This document shows positions 15,365-23,362 of a stretch of DNA of 30,056 nt, one piece after another (the first letter of the stretch is position 1; each line of letters starts with the position of its first letter). The notes under the pieces were generated by a model. The model saw only the letters and a list, made by a program, of their open reading frames with translations, did no database searches and was not told where the DNA came from. This DNA comes from Flavobacteriales bacterium (GTDB lineage: Bacteria; Bacteroidota; Bacteroidia; Flavobacteriales; BACL11): positions 1-30,056 of the forward strand of contig JABJNS010000055.1 of NCBI GenBank assembly GCA_018664745.1, in the 5' to 3' direction. The position numbers were made by a program, and so were the translations under genes.

Positions 15365-15712
15365 ATGAAAAAACTATTATTCCTTTTTATTGCTCTAACA
15401 ACACTTGCAAATATTAGCTATGCATCTTTTCCTATTACAAAAAATAGTTCTTCAGATATATCAAATTCAATAAGCTTTCAAATAGCTGAAGAAGAAGAGG
15501 AAGATGGAGTTAAATGGTGGTTACTTATTCCTTTAGTAATTGCTTTAGGATTTGGCTCATACTTTTTAATTAAAACATGGTGGAGGGCATGGAGAGATAG
15601 AGTAAGGTGGGTAAGAATACTAACTAAGATTATACTAATCTTAGGAGGGCTTATAGTATTATTGAGTATAATATCTAGTCTTTCTGGAGGTTTAGTCTAT
15701 AATATGCAGTAA
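15365..15712 (+). CDS. Exported membrane protein of unknown function, tandem copy 1
   Basis: A 115-residue protein I do not recognise. It has a cleavable-looking signal peptide (MKKLLFLFIALTTLANISYA, cut before SFPI), a short polar stretch ending in the acidic run AEEEEEDG, a membrane helix (WWLLIPLVIALGFGSYFLI), a basic aromatic patch KTWWRAWRDRVRW, and a second hydrophobic segment at the C-terminus. The next gene has the same plan and a near-identical signal peptide, so the pair arose by tandem duplication. The basic patch between two helices suggests a cytoplasmic loop at the inner membrane. Confidence 0.75.
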   Translation: MKKLLFLFIALTTLANISYASFPITKNSSSDISNSISFQIAEEEEEDGVKWWLLIPLVIALGFGSYFLIKTWWRAWRDRVRWVRILTKIILILGGLIVLLSIISSLSGGLVYNMQ

Positions 15713-15726
15713 ATAATAATTACATT

Positions 15727-16119
15727 ATGAAAAAACTATTACTATTATTAATTACGCTAACAATACTTGCAAATATAAGTTATGCTTCCTTCCCAATTAC
15801 AGAAAATAATACTGTATTAACCACTACCAATTTTGCTGTTGATCATGAAGATGATGAAGACAATGAACCCTCATTAATCATACTTATTCTTAGAGGATTA
15901 CTTGTTCTTGCTGTTCTAGGTACTGCATTATTTTTCATTATTAGAACATGGTGGAGAGGATGGAAAAAAAGAAACTGGTGGGCAAGAAAACTAGTTCCAT
16001 TAGTGCTATTATGTTTGCTACCAACATTCCTTGTTCCATATGTAGGTCACTTAATTTCAATAGCATTATTAATCTTGTTAGGACTAAAACTACTTATTCG
16101 ATTTATGGCTAAAAGATAA
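15727..16119 (+). CDS. Exported membrane protein of unknown function, tandem copy 2
   Basis: A 130-residue paralogue of the preceding gene, 14 nt downstream. The signal peptide MKKLLLLLITLTILANISYA is again followed by SFPIT, then an acidic patch DHEDDEDNE, a helix (LIILILRGLLVLAVLGTALFFII), the shared motif RTWWRGWKKRNWWAR, and a longer hydrophobic C-terminus that could form two helices. Signal peptide and WWR motif are conserved, while the acidic linker and C-terminus have diverged. There is no strong separate -7 box, so it probably shares the upstream promoter. Function unknown. Confidence 0.75.
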   Translation: MKKLLLLLITLTILANISYASFPITENNTVLTTTNFAVDHEDDEDNEPSLIILILRGLLVLAVLGTALFFIIRTWWRGWKKRNWWARKLVPLVLLCLLPTFLVPYVGHLISIALLILLGLKLLIRFMAKR

Positions 16120-16130
16120 AACTATGAGAA

Positions 16131-16145
16131 AATAAAATTTTTATT
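16131..16145. terminator. AT-only palindrome between convergent genes
   Basis: AATAAAATTTTTATT is a perfect dyad of 7-bp arms in the 28-nt gap between the two converging genes. It could serve as a weak bidirectional terminator, but it contains no G or C, so chance is a real possibility. Confidence 0.25.
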
Positions 16146-16147
16146 TC

Positions 16148-18241
16148 TTAACTCTCACAATTATATAGCACAAAGCCCATAATATCAACTGCCTCTTCTA
16201 TTCTTTTACTAACTGGAGTCCCTGCTCCGTGCCCTGCATTTGTTTCTATTCTAATTAAAGTTGGATTATTACCACTTTGTTTAGCTTGTAATTCTGCTGC
16301 AAATTTAAAACTATGTGCAGGCACAACTCTATCATCATGATCTCCTGTAATTACTAAAGTTGCTGGGTATTCTACCCCTTCCTTCACATTATGTACTGGG
16401 GAATAACTCTTCAAATATTCAAACATTTCTTTGCTTTCTTCAGCTGTTCCATAGTCGTACGCCCAACCCGCTCCTGATGTAAAGGTATGATAATGCAACA
16501 TATCCAACACACCTACTCCAGGTAATGCTACTTTAAATAAATCTGGTCTTTGTAACATACAGGCTCCAACTAGTAAACCTCCATTTGAACTTCCTTTTAT
16601 TGCTAAATGATTTGAGTTAGTGTACTTATTTTCAATTAAGAATTCTGCTGCTGCAATAAAATCATCAAATACATTTTGCTTTTGCATTTTTATTCCCGCA
16701 TCATGCCATTTTTTCCCATACTCTCCACCACCTCTTAGGTTTGCAACTGCATAAACTCCACCTTGCTCTAACCAAACTGCATTTGTTACTGAAAAAGAAG
16801 GCTTTAGACTTACATTAAAACCTCCATAACCATACAATATAGTAGGGTTTTTTCCATTTAATTCTACACCTTTTTTATACATAATACTAATAGGTACTTT
16901 TGTTCCATCTTTAGATGTATAAAAATGTTGCTCTGCAACAAAATCATTGGTGTTAAAATCAATATTTGGCGACCAATATAATACTGATTTTCCAGTTTCA
17001 ACATTATATTTGAAAGAAGACCTTGGAGTAATATAATTACTAAAATTATAGAAAATTTCTTTTTGATCTTCCTTTCCACCAAAACCACTTACATTTCCTT
17101 TGCCAGAAAATTCTACTTCTCGCATTAAATCTCCATCATAGTTATATTGTATCACTTTTGAGTTTGCATCTTGAAAATACTTAGCAAAAAAGTAACCACC
17201 TCCTTTAGATAGACTTAAAACATTTTCTGTTTCAGGAATCAAATCTTTCCAATTTTCAGAATTTGTATTTGATAAATTAAATTGTACTAACCTTTTATTT
17301 GGGGCTTCTAAGTTGGTAACTGCATAAAATGTAGTTCCTATATTATGAATGATATAACTATCACTCTTAAAGTCAGCTGTTAACTGTATCAGTTTTGAGT
17401 TTTTATTTCTTAAATCTTTTATAAACAGATTGTTTCCAGAAGTTGCTTTGGAAGCACTTATAATTAAATAACTCAGATCCTTTGTAACCCCTCCTCTTAC
17501 ATATCTAAATTTATCTTCTGCTCCAAAGATAATTTCATCTTCATTTTGAGGCGTTCCTAGTTTATGGTAATATAATTTATGATGGTCTGTTTTATCAGAT
17601 AATACTGATTTTTCAGGCTTATCATAAGAAGAATAATAATACCCTTCATTCCCATTCCAGCTAATTCCTGAAAATTTAATATTCAATAAAGTATCTTCCA
17701 CTAAGGTTTTATTCTCAGTTTCTATAACAATTACTTTCCTCCAATCTGAACCTCCCTCTGAAATAGAATACGCAAGTAAACTACCATCTTCCGAAAAATA
17801 AATTCCTGCTAAAGAAATAGTTCCATCTTCAGTAAATTGGTTAGGATCAATAAAAACTTGTTCTGCTCCCTCTCCTTTCTTTCTGTATAGTACATATTGA
17901 TTTTGTAGTCCATCATTCTTATAAAAATAAGTATAATCTCCTTCCTGAAATGGAGTTCCTATTTTTTCATAGTTCCATAGTTTTTCTAATCTATTTTTTA
18001 ACTCCTCTCTTTGTGGTATTTCCTCCAAGTACGAAAAAGTTACTTCATTTTGTAACTTAACCCAGTCTTTCACCTCAGCAGACATATCATCTTCTAGCCA
18101 TCTGTATGGGTCTTTCACCTCAGTATCAAAATAGGCATCTGTTACAACTATTTTTTCTGTTGTTGGGTATTTTATTTTTTGACGAGAATTACAAGAAATT
18201 AGTAATAGGAGAACAGCTGAAAAAGAAATTAATTTAAGCAT
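16148..18241 (-). CDS. Prolyl oligopeptidase (S9A) lipoprotein
   Basis: A 697-residue serine peptidase that cleaves after proline in short peptides. The signal MLKLISFSAVLLLLISC ends in a lipobox (LISC), so it is membrane-anchored outside the cytoplasm. The N-terminal segment PYRWLEDDMSAEVKDWVKLQN is typical of S9A, followed by a beta-propeller (about 75-410) and the hydrolase domain. The triad is visible: Ser in KGSSNGGLLVGA (near 550), Asp in GDHDDRVVPAHSFK (near 636) and His in NAGHGAG (near 670). YGYGGFNVSL is the conserved oxyanion region. It is monocistronic with a -7 box 16 nt upstream and converges with the tandem membrane-protein pair. Confidence 0.95.
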   Translation of the reverse strand: MLKLISFSAVLLLLISCNSRQKIKYPTTEKIVVTDAYFDTEVKDPYRWLEDDMSAEVKDWVKLQNEVTFSYLEEIPQREELKNRLEKLWNYEKIGTPFQEGDYTYFYKNDGLQNQYVLYRKKGEGAEQVFIDPNQFTEDGTISLAGIYFSEDGSLLAYSISEGGSDWRKVIVIETENKTLVEDTLLNIKFSGISWNGNEGYYYSSYDKPEKSVLSDKTDHHKLYYHKLGTPQNEDEIIFGAEDKFRYVRGGVTKDLSYLIISASKATSGNNLFIKDLRNKNSKLIQLTADFKSDSYIIHNIGTTFYAVTNLEAPNKRLVQFNLSNTNSENWKDLIPETENVLSLSKGGGYFFAKYFQDANSKVIQYNYDGDLMREVEFSGKGNVSGFGGKEDQKEIFYNFSNYITPRSSFKYNVETGKSVLYWSPNIDFNTNDFVAEQHFYTSKDGTKVPISIMYKKGVELNGKNPTILYGYGGFNVSLKPSFSVTNAVWLEQGGVYAVANLRGGGEYGKKWHDAGIKMQKQNVFDDFIAAAEFLIENKYTNSNHLAIKGSSNGGLLVGACMLQRPDLFKVALPGVGVLDMLHYHTFTSGAGWAYDYGTAEESKEMFEYLKSYSPVHNVKEGVEYPATLVITGDHDDRVVPAHSFKFAAELQAKQSGNNPTLIRIETNAGHGAGTPVSKRIEEAVDIMGFVLYNCES

Positions 18242-18257
18242 AGTATTATTTAAAGCC

Positions 18258-18265
18258 CAAAAATA
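18258..18265 (-). promoter_or_regulatory. -7 promoter box, prolyl oligopeptidase
   Basis: TATTTTTG on the minus strand matches TAnnTTTG and ends 16 nt before the ATG at 18241. Confidence 0.6.
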
Positions 18266-18313
18266 TCAATTTAACTATTATCTGTTTAGCTAAACAAAGA
18301 AAAAATATTTTTT

Positions 18314-18538
18314 CTATTCCTTAATTGTATTCAAATAAAGGCGTTCTACTTTATCCCTTGCCCACTGGGTTTTTCTTAAAAACTTAAGGCTCGATTTTAT
18401 TGAAGGATTATTCGTAAAACAATTGATATTGATTTCATAACCCAATTCTTCCCAGCCATACTCATCCACTAGATATTCCAAAATATCAATCAATCTTATT
18501 CCGTGTAAAGGATTATTGAGTTGGGAGTTATCAGTCAT
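18314..18538 (-). CDS. VF530-family (DUF2132) putative DNA-binding protein
   Basis: A 74-residue protein carrying the whole VF530/DUF2132 signature: NPLHGIRLIDILEYLVDEYG, then WEELGYEININCFTNNPS and SLKFLRKTQWARDKVERLYL. The family is small and helical, and DNA binding has been suggested from the structure of a Vibrio member. The open frame extends upstream into rhlE, but ATG 18538 is the start: MTDNSQLNNPLHG matches family N-termini, and it begins one nt after the rhlE stop codon. The tight spacing implies co-transcription with rhlE. The functional link, if any, is unknown. Confidence 0.9.
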   Translation of the reverse strand: MTDNSQLNNPLHGIRLIDILEYLVDEYGWEELGYEININCFTNNPSIKSSLKFLRKTQWARDKVERLYLNTIKE

Positions 18539-18539
18539 T

Positions 18540-19811
18540 TTATCTTCTGTTATTTCTGTTATTATTACCTCCAGCAGCATTCCTTTTTTTCTTTCTATTG
18601 GCAAAAAACTCTTGTTTCTTTCTATTTTTTTCCTTTTCAAACTCCTTTTTCTCCTTAGCGTTCATAGGTTTGTCTGTTTGTGGAAAAGGGTGTCCTTTAA
18701 CTTCTTTAATCTGCTTCTTAATTAGTTTTTCAATATCACGAGCATATACATTTTCTTCTGGCTCACAAATAGAAAGTGAAACCCCATCCTCCCCTGCTCT
18801 ACCACATCTACCTATCCTGTGCACATAGGTTTCTGGCTCATTCGGAATATCATAATTCAAAACATAAGTTAGTTTATCAATATCAATCCCTCTTGCAGCT
18901 ATATCAGTAGCTACTAGAACTCTTATATCATAATTCTTAAATGACTGAAGAGCTTTTTGTCTTTGAGGTTGTGATTTATCTCCATGAATAGCTGCTGCCT
19001 TAATATTTTGTTTTGACAATCGCTTTACAATTTTATCTGCCCCCCTCTTAGTTCTAGAAAAAAGTAGAATTTGTTCTATCTTTTTATCTTTTAATATATG
19101 CAACAACAAATCATTTTTATCATGCTTATTTGTATAATAAATAGATTGTTGAATTGTCTCTGCAGTAGTAGAAACTTGGTGCACTGCTACCTTTTTAGGA
19201 TTGTGCAAAATAGTATTGGAAAGCTTAAGAATACTATCTGGCAGAGTAGCCGAGAAGAATAAGGATTGTCTTTGTTTTGGTAATTTTTCCAATAACTTTT
19301 TAATATCATGAATAAAACCCATATCTAACATTCGATCTGCCTCATCTAACACAAAATAACCAACATCTTTTAAAGAGATATATCCTTGCCCCATTAAGTC
19401 TAGCAGTCTACCAGGAGTTGCAACTAATACATCTACCCCAGCTTCTAATCTTTTAACTTGCTTCATTTGTTTTACACCACCAAAAATAACTGTGTTTTTG
19501 ATGCCATTGTATTTTGAATAATCCGTAAAATTTTCTGCAATTTGAATTGCCAACTCTCTGGTTGGCGTTACGATTAAAGCTCTAATTTTTTTTCTACCAT
19601 TATTATGGGTTTTCTCATTTACCAAATGATGTAAAATAGGTAATGCAAAAGCAGCAGTTTTTCCTGTTCCTGTTTGGGCAGTACCAAGTACATCATTATT
19701 CTTTAAGATTAAAGGAATTGCTTGTGCTTGTATTGCAGTTGGCTCAGTATAATTTTGATCCGCAACTGCTTTTAGTAAGCTAGGATCTAAGTTTAAATCT
19801 TCAAATTTCAT
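18540..19811 (-). CDS. rhlE: DEAD-box RNA helicase, RhlE type
   Basis: An ATP-dependent RNA helicase of 423 residues. Motifs in order are the Q motif (F3 and Q28), Walker A AQTGTGKT (45-52), PTRELAIQ (83-90), D156-E-A-D (VLDEADRMLDMGF), SAT (187-189), and domain 2 with ATDIAARGID and HRIGRCGRAG. The C-terminal tail (from about 375) is highly basic and ends in an Asn/Arg-rich stretch, as expected for an RNA-binding extension. RhlE-like proteins of Bacteroidota serve in rRNA processing, RNA turnover and cold growth; which applies here is not evident. It is first in a unit with the VF530 gene. Confidence 0.92.
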   Translation of the reverse strand: MKFEDLNLDPSLLKAVADQNYTEPTAIQAQAIPLILKNNDVLGTAQTGTGKTAAFALPILHHLVNEKTHNNGRKKIRALIVTPTRELAIQIAENFTDYSKYNGIKNTVIFGGVKQMKQVKRLEAGVDVLVATPGRLLDLMGQGYISLKDVGYFVLDEADRMLDMGFIHDIKKLLEKLPKQRQSLFFSATLPDSILKLSNTILHNPKKVAVHQVSTTAETIQQSIYYTNKHDKNDLLLHILKDKKIEQILLFSRTKRGADKIVKRLSKQNIKAAAIHGDKSQPQRQKALQSFKNYDIRVLVATDIAARGIDIDKLTYVLNYDIPNEPETYVHRIGRCGRAGEDGVSLSICEPEENVYARDIEKLIKKQIKEVKGHPFPQTDKPMNAKEKKEFEKEKNRKKQEFFANRKKKRNAAGGNNNRNNRR

Positions 19812-19843
19812 AGGAGGAATTCCTTTTGTGGAATTGTATTTTG

Positions 19844-19851
19844 CAAAGGTA
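19844..19851 (-). promoter_or_regulatory. -7 promoter box, rhlE
   Basis: TACCTTTG on the minus strand matches TAnnTTTG. It lies 32 nt before the ATG at 19811, a longer leader than most here; the leader includes the palindrome GGAATTCC. Confidence 0.5.
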
Positions 19852-19929
19852 GGATAATTATGTAGTGTGGTAAGGGGTTAAAAAAGCAGATATGAGTACT
19901 AAAATGTTAGTTATTCTTAAATCTAATTC

Positions 19930-20343
19930 CTACTCACCACACCCTTGTATGTATAGGATTTCAAAATCAGATACTTCAAGAATATTACCATTAAGAAATC
20001 CTGTTATTTCACTCTCCATAGGGAAATATTCCATTTCACAAACAGCTAGGTATAGTTCAACTAATTCTTCCATATTCTCATTTGGAAAAATCATATCGTA
20101 TTCTACCAATGTTGCTTCATCTTTAAAAATATGTTGTCCTTCACCATATACCCACCATCCAGTTAATGTGTCAACTCTTGATTTATACCCTGGATGAACA
20201 GTCTTAGTTATTTCTCCTAATAAGCCCGTCTCTTCTGAAGTTATTGATGTGATTTCATCTTTTGTATTTTCTTGTAAAACTCCGCAAGAAGCCATTACTA
20301 TTATAAAAGAAAAAGTATAAATATTTAAGATAGTCTTCATCAT
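19930..20343 (-). CDS. Lipoprotein of unknown function
   Basis: A 137-residue protein I do not recognise. The N-terminus MMKTILNIYTFSFIIVMASC is a lipoprotein signal with lipobox MASC (Cys 20). The mature part is acidic and compact, with features VDTLTGWWVYGEGQHIFKDE, VELYLAVCEMEYFPMESE and FEILYIQGCGE; it might form a small beta-rich domain. It starts 4 nt after the nadD stop, so it is the last gene of the yicC-gmk-nadD unit, but nothing ties it to NAD or nucleotide metabolism. No obvious terminator follows. Confidence 0.75.
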   Translation of the reverse strand: MMKTILNIYTFSFIIVMASCGVLQENTKDEITSITSEETGLLGEITKTVHPGYKSRVDTLTGWWVYGEGQHIFKDEATLVEYDMIFPNENMEELVELYLAVCEMEYFPMESEITGFLNGNILEVSDFEILYIQGCGE

Positions 20344-20347
20344 ATTT

Positions 20348-20917
20348 CTATTTATAAAAATTCATTTCATCCGTGTATTTCCAAGCTTTTTCTGTCATTA
20401 GGTACGAAACATCTTTCCCTTCTTTAATTGAGTTTCTGATGAATGAAGCTGATATTTCCATTTGTGGAACTCCATCAATAAGGTGAATATTTTCATGAGA
20501 ACCTTCCACTTCATACCCATGCCTTGGATATACATACACAGAATAATTAGCTAATATCTCCTCATAATTCTTCCACTTATGAAAGTTCTGTAAATTATCT
20601 GCTCCCATAATTATTGCATATTCATGCTCAGGATATTTTTCTTTTAAGCGCACTAAAGTATCAATAGTGTAAGAGGGTTGTGGCATGCTAAATTCAACAT
20701 CCGAAACTGCTAATTTAGGATTATCCTCTACCTCTGCTCTAATAATTTGTAACCTATGATTTTGATCTAATAAAGTCTTTTTTTGTTTCAAAGGATTTTG
20801 AGGAGAAACTACAAACAATACCTTTTCCAAATCAGAAAACTCTGCCAAATAAGAAGCAATAATTTTATGCCCCACATGCATGGGGTTAAAACTTCCAAAA
20901 AACAGACCAATTTTCAT
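20348..20917 (-). CDS. nadD: Nicotinate-nucleotide adenylyltransferase
   Basis: A 189-residue nucleotidyltransferase that makes deamido-NAD from nicotinate mononucleotide and ATP. The signature GLFFGSFNPMHVGHKIIA carries the GxFxPxHxGH nucleotide-binding motif; YAIIMGADNLQNFHKWKN supplies the substrate-binding Asp and Trp, and ISASFIRNSI is the second nucleotide-binding motif. Length is normal. It lies 3 nt after gmk. The yicC-gmk-nadD order is common in Bacteroidota. Confidence 0.95.
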   Translation of the reverse strand: MKIGLFFGSFNPMHVGHKIIASYLAEFSDLEKVLFVVSPQNPLKQKKTLLDQNHRLQIIRAEVEDNPKLAVSDVEFSMPQPSYTIDTLVRLKEKYPEHEYAIIMGADNLQNFHKWKNYEEILANYSVYVYPRHGYEVEGSHENIHLIDGVPQMEISASFIRNSIKEGKDVSYLMTEKAWKYTDEMNFYK

Positions 20918-20920
20918 GTC

Positions 20921-21484
20921 TTACGAATTTATAAAATTAGTGATTAGATCAGCAGTTTCTTCACAAGCAATTTCCAAATCATCATTTAATATTATTGCAT
21001 CAAACTGCTGATTTTGTGCTATTTCCTCTTCTGCTTTATCCAACCTTTTTTGTAAACTTTCATCTGATTCTGATCCTCTTCCAATTAAGCGTTCTGCCAA
21101 AACCTCAAGGGATGGCGGCATAATAAAAAGTGATAAACATTCTTTAGGATATTGCTTTTTTATATTCAACCCTCCTACTACATCTACATCAAAAATTACA
21201 GTTTTACCTTCACTCCAAATTCTTTCAATCTCTGATTTTAAAGTTCCGTAATATTGATTTGCATATACCTGCTCCCACTCCAAGAACGCATTTTCATTTA
21301 TTTTATTTTGAAAATCCTCAACTCCTAAAAAGTGGTAATCCTTACCATCTATTTCATTCTCTCTTTTATCTCTACTGCAAGCAGAAATTGAAAAAGAAAG
21401 TTCATTCATTTCTTTTAGCAAATGATGTACAATTGAGGTTTTTCCTGCCCCAGATGGTGCTGATATAACAATAAGTTTTCCCAC
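20921..21484 (-). CDS. gmk: Guanylate kinase
   Basis: A 187-residue P-loop kinase that phosphorylates GMP to GDP. It has Walker A SAPSGAGKTS (residues 8-17), the GMP-binding segment SACSRDKRENEIDGKDYHFL, VIFDVDVVGGLNIK and the lid-region RLIGRGSESDESLQKRL. The start codon is GTG and directly follows the yicC stop (TAAGTG), so translation is probably by reinitiation. The GTG start fits the conserved N-terminus MGKLIVISAPSG. Confidence 0.96.
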   Translation of the reverse strand: MGKLIVISAPSGAGKTSIVHHLLKEMNELSFSISACSRDKRENEIDGKDYHFLGVEDFQNKINENAFLEWEQVYANQYYGTLKSEIERIWSEGKTVIFDVDVVGGLNIKKQYPKECLSLFIMPPSLEVLAERLIGRGSESDESLQKRLDKAEEEIAQNQQFDAIILNDDLEIACEETADLITNFINS

Positions 21485-22354
21485 TTACAGAATATTTAAT
21501 AATTGTTCCTTAATTTTCTCCAACTCATCTTTCATTTGAACTACAATTTTCTGCATTCCTGCATCTGATGATTTTGAACCAATTGTATTTATCTCTCTAC
21601 CTATTTCTTGTCCGATAAATCCAAGTTTCTTCCCAACAGGAGAATCTGTTTGCATAGTTTCAATAAAATAATTCAGGTGAGCATCTAAGCGAACTTGCTC
21701 TTCAGTAATATCTTGTTTTTCTAAGTAATAAATTAACTCCTGTTCAAACCTGTTTTCATCAATATTTTTAGTGTCAATTTCAGCTAATTTATCCGCTAAA
21801 CTTTGTTTTACCTTTGCTATTCTTGCCTGTGCAAAAGGAGCAACCTCAACCAATAAAGTGGCTAATTTATTAATCCTAGCAGTAATATCAACTTCTAATT
21901 TTTTCCCTTCATCCATTCTGAATTGTAGGATATTTGCAATAGCAGTATCTACTCCTTTAGCTATTTCATCCCACTCATTATCATCTGCTTTCTCCTCTCC
22001 CTTCACCAACACTTCTGGCATTTTCAAAAGGCTTGGCATTATCTCCTTAGCATTTATATTTAAATCATTTGTTATGGTATCAATCTGAGAAAAATACTCT
22101 TTTATAAGTTCTGTATTCAAAGTATATTTTGCATTGGATTCTGAGGACTCTCTCCAAATAGACAATTCAATTTTACCTCTTTTTAATTTTTCAGAAAGTA
22201 GTTTTCTAAGCCCAATTTCTTTATCTCTATAAATAGAAGACATCTTTACATTGGCATCTATTTGTTTTGAATTAAGCGACCTTACTTCAATAGTAAAGTT
22301 AGCATTTGTTAGGTTTAATTCGGCTTTTCCATAGCCTGTCATTGATTGAATCAT
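21485..22354 (-). CDS. yicC: YicC-family endoribonuclease
   Basis: A 289-residue member of the YicC/YloC family (YicC N-terminal domain followed by DUF1732), reported to be an endoribonuclease in E. coli that affects small-RNA turnover. The N-terminal signature MIQSMTGYGKAE and EVRSLNSKQID and the C-terminal KLGFIGQEIGREINTIGSK are unmistakable. The latter normally continues NDA; here it reads SSDA. It is first in the yicC-gmk-nadD-lipoprotein unit. Its -7 box coincides with the stop codon of the upstream EamA gene. Confidence 0.92.
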   Translation of the reverse strand: MIQSMTGYGKAELNLTNANFTIEVRSLNSKQIDANVKMSSIYRDKEIGLRKLLSEKLKRGKIELSIWRESSESNAKYTLNTELIKEYFSQIDTITNDLNINAKEIMPSLLKMPEVLVKGEEKADDNEWDEIAKGVDTAIANILQFRMDEGKKLEVDITARINKLATLLVEVAPFAQARIAKVKQSLADKLAEIDTKNIDENRFEQELIYYLEKQDITEEQVRLDAHLNYFIETMQTDSPVGKKLGFIGQEIGREINTIGSKSSDAGMQKIVVQMKDELEKIKEQLLNIL

Positions 22355-22371
22355 CAGAGAAATATTTTTTG

Positions 22372-22379
22372 CAAATTTA
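22372..22379 (-). promoter_or_regulatory. -7 promoter box, yicC unit, inside the EamA stop codon
   Basis: TAAATTTG on the minus strand matches TAnnTTTG and ends 17 nt before the yicC ATG. Its first three bases (TAA, 22379-22377) are the stop codon of the EamA gene. Confidence 0.6.
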
Positions 22380-23300
22380 AGAAAGTTTATTCTTCCTTTC
22401 CTTTAAGGGACGAACACTTACCAAATACACACCAATAAAAATAATAATTGCCGAAACAATCTTCATTTCATCTAAGGCGTCCGAACCCCTAAATATGGCA
22501 AAAAGGGTAGCCAATACGGGTTGCAAATAAATATAAATACTTACTGTTGATGGGTTAAGCAACTTTAATGCTGATGAGTTAAGCAGATAAGCAATTACAG
22601 TAGTACATACTACCACAAACAACACTTCCCAAATAATTATTGGGGGGAAACTAAGCCAATCAACAGCCTTTAGTTCAGTATAACCAAAGGGCAATACATA
22701 CAATAGCCCAAATCCAAATACATAAAACATAACAGTTATCGGGTGATATTTCTGCATCAAAGGTTTTACCAATACCAAGTACAAACCATAACTTGCTGCA
22801 TTAATAAACACAAACATATTCCCCAACATATAATTAGTATTGCCACTTACATTTCCACCATTTAGGATTAAAGTACTAGCACCTACCAAGCCCAATGCTA
22901 TCCCTATTCCTTTTCTGATATTTATTTTTTCAAACAGAATAAGGGCTGACATTATGATTACTAATACAGGATTAATCGTCATAATAATAGCCGCATTAAT
23001 TGGAGTAGTTAAGTTCAGCCCTTCAAAAAACAATATTTGATTTATGGCAACACCAAATACACCACATATTGCCAAACGGAGGATATCTTTCTTGGCCACC
23101 TTTTCATTCACAAACAAAAAATAGAAGATTGAAAATAAAGTAACCGCCCCAGTTACTCTCAATAAAATAAAGCCTGAAGGCTGAATAAAATCAGGCATTA
23201 CATCTTTAGCAAAAGTATAATTGATAGCATAAATTAAGTTCGCTACAAATAAAGAAATATGAGCTAATACTATTTTATTCAAGGGATTAATTTTTAGCAA
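22377..23300 (-). CDS. EamA/DMT-superfamily transporter
   Basis: A 307-residue inner-membrane protein with about ten helices arranged as two EamA repeats (about 10-145 and 155-295), the plan of drug/metabolite transporters. Typical pieces are NLIYAINYTFAKDVMPD, LLRVTGAVTLFSIFYF, PINAAIIMTINPVLVIIMSA and STVSIYIYLQPVLATLFAIF. The substrate cannot be told. No ATG is available at the 5' end. The start is TTG 23300 (MLKINPLNKIVLAH) or TTG 23282 (MNKIVLAH), and a -7 box fits each. It is divergent from the cystathionine gamma-synthase/lyase gene. Confidence 0.9.
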   Translation of the reverse strand: MLKINPLNKIVLAHISLFVANLIYAINYTFAKDVMPDFIQPSGFILLRVTGAVTLFSIFYFLFVNEKVAKKDILRLAICGVFGVAINQILFFEGLNLTTPINAAIIMTINPVLVIIMSALILFEKINIRKGIGIALGLVGASTLILNGGNVSGNTNYMLGNMFVFINAASYGLYLVLVKPLMQKYHPITVMFYVFGFGLLYVLPFGYTELKAVDWLSFPPIIIWEVLFVVVCTTVIAYLLNSSALKLLNPSTVSIYIYLQPVLATLFAIFRGSDALDEMKIVSAIIIFIGVYLVSVRPLKERKNKLS

Positions 23301-23305
23301 AAGTA
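23298..23305 (-). promoter_or_regulatory. Alternative -7 box for EamA gene, overlaps TTG start
   Basis: TACTTTTG on the minus strand matches TAnnTTTG. It overlaps the TTG at 23300, so if used, translation must begin at TTG 23282, 15 nt beyond the box. Confidence 0.35.
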
Positions 23306-23318
23306 AAATTAATTACTC

Positions 23319-23326
23319 CAAATTTA
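23319..23326 (-). promoter_or_regulatory. -7 box for EamA gene
   Basis: TAAATTTG on the minus strand matches TAnnTTTG and ends 18 nt before the TTG at 23300, a spacing like that of other genes here. It abuts the plus-strand box. Confidence 0.45.
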
Positions 23327-23327
23327 A

Positions 23328-23335
23328 TACATTTG
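23328..23335 (+). promoter_or_regulatory. -7 promoter box, cystathionine gamma-synthase/lyase
   Basis: TACATTTG matches TAnnTTTG and lies 27 nt before the ATG at 23363. It is separated by a single nt from the divergent EamA box. Confidence 0.55.
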
Positions 23336-23362
23336 TTAAGCAAATAAAACCTAAAAATTACA

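Noticed and set aside
16864..17088. Second-frame peptide inside the prolyl oligopeptidase gene
   Set aside because: It lies within an intact S9A coding sequence in another frame; the main frame shows no frameshift.
18539..18640. N-terminal extension of the VF530 protein into rhlE
   Set aside because: The extension is Lys/Arg-rich rhlE tail sequence in another frame; the family match begins at ATG 18538.
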